From: Hydrogenophaga crassostreae
GTDB taxonomy: Bacteria > Pseudomonadota > Gammaproteobacteria > Burkholderiales > Burkholderiaceae_C
Length of the DNA: 64,000 nt
Reading direction: 5' to 3'
NCBI RefSeq assembly: GCF_001761385.1
Contig: NZ_CP017476.1
Location: forward strand, 2,407,501-2,471,500
Shown: piece after piece, positions 18,560 through 25,044 of the stretch
Layout of the letters: the number at the start of each line of letters is the position of its first letter
Position numbering within the stretch: the stretch's first letter is position 1
The notes under the pieces: model-generated
The model's database searches: none
Seen by the model: only the letters and a program-made list of their open reading frames with translations
Told to the model about the DNA's origin: nothing
Program-made: the position numbers and the translations under genes

Positions 18560-19222
18560 ATGTACAACAGCGATACCCCTTCACAAGCCGAGCTACCATC
18601 TTCCAAACAGCTTCTGCGATCCACCATCCTGGCTGCCGTGTCCGCCGTGGTTCTTCTGGTCGTCGTCGTGCTGCCAGCCGAGTACGGCGTCGATCCCACC
18701 GGCATCGGCCGCGTCCTGCGCATGACAGAGATGGGCGAGGTCAAGCAACAACTGGCGGCAGAAGCTGCAGCGGATACAGCAGGCGCACCAGTTGCAGACT
18801 CAACTGCAACCGTGGCATCCGTTATCGCCAACGCCAATGCGGCGCAACCAGCAACGCAGCCTGCACCAGCAAACACCGCGAGTGTTCCTGTCCAACCAGC
18901 GGCACCCAAGGTGGTGTGGCGGGACGAAATCCCCTTTACTTTGACGCCTGGTGAAGGAACGGAAATCAAGATGAAGATGGTTGCAGGCGCCAAGGCTCAA
19001 TACGCTTGGGTGGTCAAAGGTGGCGAAGTCAACTTCGACACACACGGCGATGCGCCAGGCAAAGCCATCAGCTATGAAAAGGGTCGAGGCGTAGCTTCTG
19101 ATGAAGGTGTTCTGGAGGCGGCTTTCACGGGCAACCATGGCTGGTTCTGGCGCAACCGGGGTCAGTCGGATGTTCAACTGATCCTCCGCACCCGTGGCGA
19201 CTACAGCGAAATCAAAAAATGA
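18560..19222 (+). CDS. membrane-anchor protein of the metal operon
   Basis: ATG 18560 with AAGGA upstream is preferred to 18530, which lies inside the previous gene. The 220-residue product has one N-terminal membrane helix (STILAAVSAVVLLVVVVLPA), an Ala/Pro/Thr-rich linker (about 65-115) and a periplasmic beta-rich domain with LTPGEGTEIKMKM, YAWVVKGGEVNFDTHGD and FTGNHGWFWRNRG. Proteins annotated as transmembrane anchor proteins occur next to HupE-like genes in metal islands; the function is unknown. The His and Trp residues of the last domain could bind metal, which is speculation. Confidence 0.65.
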   Translation: MYNSDTPSQAELPSSKQLLRSTILAAVSAVVLLVVVVLPAEYGVDPTGIGRVLRMTEMGEVKQQLAAEAAADTAGAPVADSTATVASVIANANAAQPATQPAPANTASVPVQPAAPKVVWRDEIPFTLTPGEGTEIKMKMVAGAKAQYAWVVKGGEVNFDTHGDAPGKAISYEKGRGVASDEGVLEAAFTGNHGWFWRNRGQSDVQLILRTRGDYSEIKK

Positions 19223-19303
19223 TGCAAAAAGTGGCGCAGTGGCGCTGATCGCTGCGCCACTTCACTGTCCATCGTCCAACCTCCTTCTCAATTGAAATTT
19301 TCA

Positions 19304-19537
19304 ATGAAAACTCTCAAAACCCTCGGCAGCACTCTCTTGATCGTTTGCTTCCTGGTGACACTCACCGCTTGCGACAATTCAGCCACAAGGACAATGGCGA
19401 AAAATCTGGCCACGGACACAGCCACGATTGAGAGAAACTGGCGCCTGCTGATCCAGTTTCAAACCGGCTTTCGGTGGAAACACCGTAACTTCAATGGGAG
19501 TTCACCGCCGAAAGACCGGTTTTTACAAAAATCATGA
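19304..19537 (+). pseudogene. lipoprotein-like ORF, probably truncated
   Basis: The product starts with a signal and lipobox-like LLIVCFLVTLTAC, and then about 15 polar residues. After residue 45 the composition turns basic and unlike a folded protein. An 8-bp inverted repeat (GAAACTGG at 19434-19441, CCAGTTTC at 19453-19460) sits at this switch, as expected where a mobile element or rearrangement cut the gene. The TTG at 19292 is an alternative start. It could be a real small lipoprotein. Confidence 0.35.
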
Positions 19538-19933
19538 GTGGCTCCTTGTGGCCGGCAATGCCAGTTCGCGGCCACACCAGGAAGCTGACTCTCACAGTTG
19601 AGCCAGACCGAACGACCGATTTATCAGGTCATCACCGGCGCGAGTCGACCCTACGCTAAGCGGAGATTTGTTTCAAATTTTAGGCACGAAGCACACGACT
19701 ACATGTTGGTCTTCTGAGTGGCCTGACGACTGCATAGAACAGATAGACAACTCAGCGATCGACGCCCAGCTCATGTCGCAACTAAGTGCGGCGAGAGGCG
19801 TTGCAAAGTCGCCGTTAAGGCAATAGTGAAGAACGATAGTTCTAAATTGAAGCAACTAAAGCGTCATAATTGAAGTCGAAGAAATTCTTAAATAGAGATA
19901 TTTTGGCGACAACATCGTAGAAGGAGTGGATGA
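19538..19933. other. spacer upstream of the TIR gene
   Basis: No gene is supported. The last 150 bases are AT-richer than their surroundings and presumably hold the TIR promoter. No clear -35/-10 pair can be chosen. Confidence 0.35.
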
Positions 19934-20659
19934 ATGGCTCAATGCACAGCACCATCACGCGGACACCGAACCGCATCCGCGGCTGAGAATTGCCCCGCGT
20001 GCAGTTCCCGCGGCCGATACAGCTATGGGGGCGGCTATGGCAGCGGATACAGCAGCTCCAGTCCGTCCTATGGATCGGGCACCGGCGGGGGGAGTCGCAG
20101 CACTGGAGGTGGCAGTTCTGGCGGCAGCCCCAAGCCGCGCTGGTCGCGCGCCGGTTCGTCCGTTTCGTATACGCCCGCCCAAGTGCAGTCCCTCACGCCG
20201 ATCCGCGAGACCGTCGAGCGCCGAGCAGCGGCCCAGCCCGAGTTGCGCGACGTATTCCTGTGCCACGCATGGGGCGATCGGCAGGGCGCCGCCAAGGAGT
20301 TGCGTGATTTGCTGGTGGTGGCCGGCGTAAAAGTCTGGTTCAGCGAGAACGATCTTCCTCTTGGCGTACCAATGATGCGCGCCATCGACAAGGGGCTGGC
20401 TGCTTCGCGCATCGGACTCGTGCTGGTGACGCCTGCGCTGCTGGAGCGCCTGCCGACCGAGAGCGTCGCCGACAAAGAGCTGTCCACACTTCTCGCGGGG
20501 AATTTGCTCGTTCCCATCATCCACAACACGACGTATGAAGCGTTGCGCAATGTCAGCCCTATGCTGGCATCTCGAAGCGGACTGAGTACGGCAGAGGACT
20601 CTATGGCCGTAGTCGCTACAAAGATTGCCGAACTGGTCCAGGTGCTAACAGCACCTTAG
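19934..20659 (+). CDS. TIR-domain protein with N-terminal zinc-knuckle-like motif
   Basis: AAGGAG lies 7 bases before ATG 19934. The 241 residues comprise a Cys/His motif C4-x6-H11-x8-C20-x2-C23, a Gly/Ser/Tyr-rich linker (about 25-70) and a TIR domain from about 105: RDVFLCHAWGD, VKVWFSENDLPLG (BB loop), and DKELSTLL, where E182 sits where the catalytic Glu of NADase TIRs is expected. Bacterial TIRs often degrade NAD+ during phage defence or make signalling nucleotides. No Thoeris, Argonaute or CBASS partner is adjacent. Isolated cargo between the nickel module and ICE backbone. Confidence 0.8.
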   Translation: MAQCTAPSRGHRTASAAENCPACSSRGRYSYGGGYGSGYSSSSPSYGSGTGGGSRSTGGGSSGGSPKPRWSRAGSSVSYTPAQVQSLTPIRETVERRAAAQPELRDVFLCHAWGDRQGAAKELRDLLVVAGVKVWFSENDLPLGVPMMRAIDKGLAASRIGLVLVTPALLERLPTESVADKELSTLLAGNLLVPIIHNTTYEALRNVSPMLASRSGLSTAEDSMAVVATKIAELVQVLTAP

Positions 20660-21253
20660 AAGGCCGCACCGTTATCGCCGCACCATCCATTTCAAAGGGA
20701 TTGGCTGAGTGGGCCGTTGGGTATTAAGGTCGAATGACCTCTATTGGTGGCGATAGCAGCTCCTGAGCGTCTCCAGTTAGCGATCTTTGAAGTGTGGACT
20801 TCACCCGTTTCAATGGACAACCTTTCAGATTTCGGTTTTTGGCCTCGATCGAATGACTGGTCTGGGTAGGCCAGCGGTCGATTGACGTCTAGCGCCACGA
20901 AGGACCGGTTACGGCGATCACGAACGTTCAGCCTTCAAGCTTGAATGTCTGGACCCAGCCTCTGGCGGGCATACGATTTGTGCCTCAAATCCTCTGTTTC
21001 AGAGGGAAAGTTCGCTCGTTTTACCTTTTCGAGGAGATGTTCTCCTTCAGCCGAATACGGATACGGATACGGATACCCCAAAAAACCACCATCCAAGCAT
21101 ATGGGCATCTCTCAAAATCAGGCAAAAAAATGCCTGGCGGTTTCAACGCCGCCAGGCTGTTCAACCGGACAGACCGGCCACACATAGGGAGGAAATGTGT
21201 GGGGACTCAACAGTTCCCAAGGCACATTGTAGAGGTGTGAAACCTCAAGCAAA
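20660..21253. other. spacer with hexamer repeat and minus-strand terminator
   Basis: No gene is supported. The hexamer ATACGG is repeated 3.7 times at 21055-21076. The rest, up to about 20940, is probably cargo debris. A clear intrinsic terminator for leftward transcription lies at 21124-21157. Confidence 0.4.
21124..21157 (-). terminator. intrinsic terminator for the leftward small gene
   Basis: GCCTGGCGG (21132-21140) and CCGCCAGGC (21149-21157) form a perfect 9-bp stem. On the minus strand it is followed by seven T residues (A-run at 21124-21130). It would end leftward transcripts from the 21254-21484 gene. Confidence 0.8.
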
Positions 21254-21484
21254 TCAAGTGGGCTTTCGCGGATGCATATTGCCTGGCGCATTGCGGAAAG
21301 CGCCCGTCATGTGCCAGTCCGCAGGGCTGTGTGGCACAGTACGGCGCTCCAGCGTGTGATCCAAGCGCACCGGGTTTACCAGTCGCGATCCGGCTACATC
21401 CTCGCTGAGCAAATAGCGGGTTTTGATTGTTTTTCCGGTGAGTGGATCGGTGTGCTCCCAGCGGTAAAGCTCCAGGGTTTTCAT
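21254..21484 (-). CDS. small hypothetical protein
   Basis: The 76-residue product begins MKTLELYRWEHTDPLTGKTI and continues with KTRYLLSEDVAG and VNPVRLDHTLERRTVP, which reads like a real compact protein rather than a shadow frame. An intrinsic terminator 97 bases downstream on the same strand supports it. The Shine-Dalgarno is weak. It is not a family I can name; similar short proteins occur in mobile elements of related bacteria, by impression only. Confidence 0.5.
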   Translation of the reverse strand: MKTLELYRWEHTDPLTGKTIKTRYLLSEDVAGSRLVNPVRLDHTLERRTVPHSPADWHMTGAFRNAPGNMHPRKPT

Positions 21485-21645
21485 CGGGTCTCAGGTTCAC
21501 AAAAAGGGGATTGACGGCCCCAAATCCGGCATGGTAGATTCTGCCCGTGATGAGCCCTCGGGCACCACGCAGCGTCTCAACTTTTGAAAGGCGCACGGTC
21601 TGACCCCCAAAGTCAGGTCCAGAGTTTCAGTCCTTGTAAACCCGG

Positions 21646-21667
21646 TCGGGAAGAAAATGCTTCCCGA
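21646..21667 (+). promoter_or_regulatory. leader hairpin before the DUF3577 gene
   Basis: TCGGGAAG and CTTCCCGA form an 8-bp stem with loop AAAATG, 64 bases before the ATG at 21732. A T-rich stretch and GGAG follow. It fits the general leader plan of this element's genes. Confidence 0.5.
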
Positions 21668-21731
21668 TCTGGCCTTACGGCTGGAGGAGGGTGTGCGTTT
21701 TCTCTCGATCTTCTTTTTGGAGATCTTTGAA

Positions 21732-22373
21732 ATGAACGCTACTACCCAAACCAACCACTTCAATCTGCACACGTCCGGCATCGGTTATCTCAACCGTGTT
21801 CGCTGGGTTCAACCGAAGCAGGCAGGTCGCAAAGCTCAGCCATTTCTCGCATGCAGCGTGTCTGCGTTGCGTGGAAATGCTGAGTCGCCCGACTACACCT
21901 ACCTCGATTTGCGTGTATCCGGCCAGGAAGCTTCTGAACTGGTCGAAAAGTGCATGGAAGACGTGGATCAGAACCGCAAGGTTGTGATCTCGTTCAAAGT
22001 CGGGGACATCTACCCGCACATGTACGAACGCGAAGTGAAAGTGGACGGTCGCAAGACCGGTGAGAAGGAAATGGCGTGCCTCATCAAAGGTCGCCTGCTT
22101 CTGATCAACACAATCACCATCGACGGCGAGCGCGTTTACTCGCGTCAAGCTGAAGATGAAGCGTCGCCCCAAGATGGACAGCCTGCATCCTCGAAAGAGT
22201 TCGAAGGTTTTCCAGTTGATGAAAGCCAGCAAGAACCCGAAGCAGACGAAGCACCTCCTGCTGCCGCCGAAGCACCTCCAGTGCAACGTCGGCAAGAAGT
22301 GCCCACCATGCAGAAGGCTCGGCCCTCGTTTTCGCGTTCACCTAAGGGTGTTCGTGAACCCGTTGCAGCCTAA
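21732..22373 (+). CDS. STY4534-type ICE protein (DUF3577)
   Basis: The start is taken at ATG 21732, with GGAG 9 to 12 bases upstream, rather than the in-frame ATG at 21657 inside the leader. The 213 residues begin with an OB-fold-like domain (FNLHTSGIGYLNRVRWV, FLACSVSALRG, YTYLDLRVSGQEA, VVISFKVGDIYPHMY) and end in a Pro/Glu/Ala-rich disordered tail. This matches the DUF3577 / STY4534 family of SPI-7-like ICEs, annotated as a replication protein. Single-strand DNA binding is a reasonable guess from the fold. Confidence 0.8.
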   Translation: MNATTQTNHFNLHTSGIGYLNRVRWVQPKQAGRKAQPFLACSVSALRGNAESPDYTYLDLRVSGQEASELVEKCMEDVDQNRKVVISFKVGDIYPHMYEREVKVDGRKTGEKEMACLIKGRLLLINTITIDGERVYSRQAEDEASPQDGQPASSKEFEGFPVDESQQEPEADEAPPAAAEAPPVQRRQEVPTMQKARPSFSRSPKGVREPVAA

Positions 22374-22390
22374 GCTGTAACCCACCTAAA

Positions 22391-22433
22391 CCCTCGCACT
22401 GCTTTTGCGGCCGAGGGTTTTTTCTTGCCGTTT
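22391..22433 (+). terminator. intrinsic terminator or attenuator after DUF3577
   Basis: CCCTCG and CGAGGG close a hairpin with inner pairing, directly followed by TTTTTT. It stands 18 bases after the DUF3577 stop and 86 bases before the next start, so it either ends the first gene's transcript or attenuates read-through. Confidence 0.8.
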
Positions 22434-22484
22434 TCCTTTTTGCAAACCCGCGTGGTACGAGATTCCACGCCGGGTACGGGGTGT

Positions 22485-22510
22485 CTCCGATCGCGCAATT
22501 TTTATCGGAG
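22485..22510 (+). promoter_or_regulatory. Shine-Dalgarno-covering hairpin before 22519
   Basis: CTCCGAT (22485-22491) pairs with ATCGGAG (22504-22510); the latter contains the GGAG ribosome site, 8 bases before ATG 22519. The loop is T-rich. Translation should be blocked when the stem is formed. Confidence 0.65.
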
Positions 22511-22518
22511 ATTTCCCT

Positions 22519-22761
22519 ATGAACGCAGCAACCAAAACCACCAGTGCACCCCTCGACTTCCGTTGCTATGGGTATCTGGCATACGTCTACTGCAAGCAAC
22601 GCGAAGAGGTTCAAGTGTTGAAGTCCAACGCGGGCTTTTACATCGGAACCTTGAGCGAAGGCCTACCGTGTTCGCGTGAGTCCAATGAGTATTACGCCTC
22701 TGAGGAAGCAGCAGTCCAAGCGCTCTGCGATGACACCTGGACGCAGAAAGTCGCACCATGA
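22519..22761 (+). CDS. small hypothetical ICE protein
   Basis: The 80-residue product starts MNAATKTTSAPLDFRCYGYL and has a beta-rich centre (VYCKQREEVQVLKSNAGFYIGTL by segments) and a terminal helix EEAAVQALCDDTW. The pattern suits a small conserved ICE accessory protein; the family is not recognised. Its stop overlaps the ATG of the next gene (ATGACC), so the two are coupled. Confidence 0.6.
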   Translation: MNAATKTTSAPLDFRCYGYLAYVYCKQREEVQVLKSNAGFYIGTLSEGLPCSRESNEYYASEEAAVQALCDDTWTQKVAP

Positions 22762-22961
22762 CCGCCTCGGTGGCCAGCGGTGGGCTTTCGTTCTACCAGG
22801 CGTTGATCAGGGGTGCGACCGGTGTTTCGGATCTGGAGCACATCGAGCGCATTGAAGACACGATGCGCAACGTGGTGTTTCACAGCACCTTGAGCTGGCA
22901 AACCCGAGAGCAACTCGAACAAGGGGCGCGTGAAGCGCTCCAAATCATCACCCTCGTCTAG
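22758..22961 (+). CDS. small hypothetical ICE protein
   Basis: It starts in a 4-base overlap with the previous gene. The 67 residues are mostly helical: FYQALIRGATGVSDLEHIER followed by SWQTREQLEQGAREALQII. No motif is recognised. It may act with the upstream gene or with the DNA methyltransferase downstream; this is inferred from coupling only. Confidence 0.55.
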   Translation: MTASVASGGLSFYQALIRGATGVSDLEHIERIEDTMRNVVFHSTLSWQTREQLEQGAREALQIITLV

Positions 22962-22979
22962 ATGACGAATTCTGCAAAC

Positions 22980-23009
22980 AACCCCTCGTGCCGCAAGGCC
23001 GGGGGGTTT
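22980..23009 (+). promoter_or_regulatory. leader hairpin with GCAA tetraloop before the methyltransferase
   Basis: AACCCCTCG pairs with CGGGGGGTT (one wobble), and an inner GCC-GCAA-GGC closes with a GNRA loop. A TTTTCTTTT tract follows, and the ATG is at 23028. It resembles an intrinsic terminator set inside the leader of the next gene. Confidence 0.65.
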
Positions 23010-23027
23010 TCTTTTGGACAAACGGAA

Positions 23028-24461
23028 ATGAAAACCATCACACCGACGTTGGGCTACTGGCTCAACAAACTTGGATTGCATCGCGGCGCACCGCGACTCT
23101 GGCTGGAAACCTTGCGTGTGAAGTCAGCCGGGCTTGAACCCGGTGGACGTTTTGACGTTGTGGCGCAACCGCAGGGCATCAAGCTCGTTTCAAACAGCTC
23201 CGGGCGCTACGTTGTCAGCAAGAAGGAGCGCAATGGTCGAAGCACGCCTGTCATTGACATCAACAACCACGAAGCCTTGGCACCTTTGGCTGGGCAACAG
23301 GTTGTGCGTGTCATCGTCAGGCCTGACGGCATCTTTGTGTTGCGTGCCGCGTCTGAACAGGCCAAAACCGAGCGGGTAGAGCGTCTGCGCGCGAAACTGT
23401 CCTCGGAGGAGGGCTTGGCCAGCGCCAGCATAGCTCATGGAGCTGGAGTCTTGTCGAACGCAGCGCACGCGGGCTTTGCGGCCGCAGGTATCGATCTGGA
23501 TCTCAAAGTCCTTTGTGAAATTGAAGAAACCTACGTGGAGCAGTCGTTGACTTGTAACCCGGTGAGTACGCATACCGTTCCCTTGTGCGCTCCAATTCAG
23601 GAGCTGGTGCAAGACGAATGGTTGATGCGACAGGTGCCGAAAGTGGAGGTGCTGGAAATGGGCTTGCCTTGCTCTGGTGCTTCTCGTGCAGGAAAGGCCA
23701 AGAGGGGCCTTTCCATGATGGAGGACCACCCAGAGGTGGGGCACCTGATTTACGCGGCACTGGCGTTGATTCAGAAGCTCCAGCCTGCTGCCATCGTGTT
23801 GGAGAACGTTGAAGACTACCGCAGCAGTGCATCGGCGCAAATCTTGCGCTCGCAGCTTCGGGACATGGGCTACCAGGTACGAGAGCACGTTTTGCGTGCC
23901 CGCGACTTTGGCTCTTTGGAAAACAGGGTGCGTTGGGCCATGGTGGCCACCACCGACGGGTTGTCTGCCGTGGAGGCGGTTGCCGCTCCAGGACAGGCCT
24001 CTGGTGCTGTCCTGGGGGAACTGCTCGATGCGGTTGATTCCAACGCGCCTTGCTGGTCAGGCATGGCCTACCTGAAAGACAAGGCGGTTCGCGACAAGGC
24101 GGCAGGCAAGGGCTTTGCCATGCAGCTCGTTGACGAACAGTCCACGAGTGTTCCGACGATCCGCAAGTCGTACAACAAGGGCGGGTCGACCGACCCTTTT
24201 GTTCGGCATCCTTTAGACCATGAGCTGATGCGCAAATTCACGCCTGCGGAGCACGCCAGGATCAAAGGAGTTCCTCAGGCACTGATTGCGGGCCTGACTG
24301 CAACGACAGCCCACGAAGTGTTGGGGCAGGGGATTGCGTTTGAGCCCTTCCGGGCCTTGTTCCAAGAGCTGGCATCGAGCTTCAAGCGCTTGCGCGATGA
24401 AGGGCCAGTCTGGTTGGGGGCCTGCGCTACATCCAATAGGCTGAACGGTGCGATTGGGTGA
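23028..24461 (+). CDS. C5-cytosine DNA methyltransferase
   Basis: The start is taken at ATG 23028, downstream of the leader hairpin. The product is 477 residues. An N-terminal extra domain of about 130 residues (TLGYWLNKLGLHRGAPRLWL, then beta-rich) precedes the methyltransferase core, which has the catalytic loop EMGLPCSGAS (Cys nucleophile), the ENV motif VLENVEDYRSS, and a late motif RKSYNKGGSTDPF with FTPAEHARIKGVP. No cognate restriction gene is adjacent, so it is probably an orphan enzyme protecting the ICE during transfer or setting expression. SAM-binding motif I is weak (around HGAGVLSNAAHAGF). Confidence 0.82.
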   Translation: MKTITPTLGYWLNKLGLHRGAPRLWLETLRVKSAGLEPGGRFDVVAQPQGIKLVSNSSGRYVVSKKERNGRSTPVIDINNHEALAPLAGQQVVRVIVRPDGIFVLRAASEQAKTERVERLRAKLSSEEGLASASIAHGAGVLSNAAHAGFAAAGIDLDLKVLCEIEETYVEQSLTCNPVSTHTVPLCAPIQELVQDEWLMRQVPKVEVLEMGLPCSGASRAGKAKRGLSMMEDHPEVGHLIYAALALIQKLQPAAIVLENVEDYRSSASAQILRSQLRDMGYQVREHVLRARDFGSLENRVRWAMVATTDGLSAVEAVAAPGQASGAVLGELLDAVDSNAPCWSGMAYLKDKAVRDKAAGKGFAMQLVDEQSTSVPTIRKSYNKGGSTDPFVRHPLDHELMRKFTPAEHARIKGVPQALIAGLTATTAHEVLGQGIAFEPFRALFQELASSFKRLRDEGPVWLGACATSNRLNGAIG

Positions 24462-24478
24462 TTGTGAGACCTGAGAAA

Positions 24479-24506
24479 CACCCCTGCGCCTTTGGGTTCA
24501 GGGGTG
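24479..24506 (+). terminator. hairpin terminator after the methyltransferase
   Basis: CACCCCTG and CAGGGGTG form a perfect 8-bp stem 17 bases after the stop codon, followed by ATTTCTATT. It closes the second backbone block. Confidence 0.7.
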
Positions 24507-25044
24507 ATTTCTATTGGTTGTGCCAATGTTCCTGAGGAGCGCCAAACGTCATTCCAGCTGCGGTCGGTCTCAGACGCTAGCGAGCTCCGTTCAGGTTGTT
24601 GTTTGGCAGAGACGGTTCCCACGCGCTACCAACAGTCAATCCTGGCAAGCCAGTTGCACTCATCGAAGGTCAGCTTCATGGCGCCGCCTTCCCAACGCCG
24701 TAGGCCATAAGCCATAAGCCATAAGCCATAAGCCATAAGCCATAAGCCAGCGTTCACCAAGGTGCAGCCTTGGTCGGCCGGCTGGGTCCAGATATTCGAT
24801 GTTTTCGCCTGAAAGATTGCTAGTGCCGCAACCGGTCATTCGCGGAACGAGACCACTATTGAACCGCCCCGGTGCGGCTCAGCACGACAGGTGAACTGTG
24901 CTAGGCACATCGAGGAAGCAGAATGGAAATCCGCTGCCCATCTCAAACAACGAACAAGCCAAACCTCGATGGGTTTGAAGCGCTGATCGAGGTCAAATGG
25001 GCGTGGTGTTAACAGCTGTTGCATAGGGGTCCTATTCAGAGCGA
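24507..25044. other. gene-free junction spacer
   Basis: No gene is supported. It contains a heptamer array (24704-24745) and separates ICE backbone from the first copper island, so it may mark an insertion boundary. Confidence 0.4.
24704..24745. repeat. six tandem copies of GCCATAA
   Basis: Six perfect, head-to-tail 7-base units occupy 42 bases, with a partial unit after them. Copy number of such arrays often varies by slippage. No gene or promoter spans it that I can identify. Confidence 0.9.

Noticed and set aside
23028..24461. A restriction-modification system
   Set aside because: Only the methyltransferase is present; the neighbours are small ICE genes with no nuclease motif.
24704..24745. 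Heptamer array as CRISPR or replication iterons
   Set aside because: Units are only 7 bases without spacers, and no initiator gene, DnaA box or AT-rich melting region is beside it.
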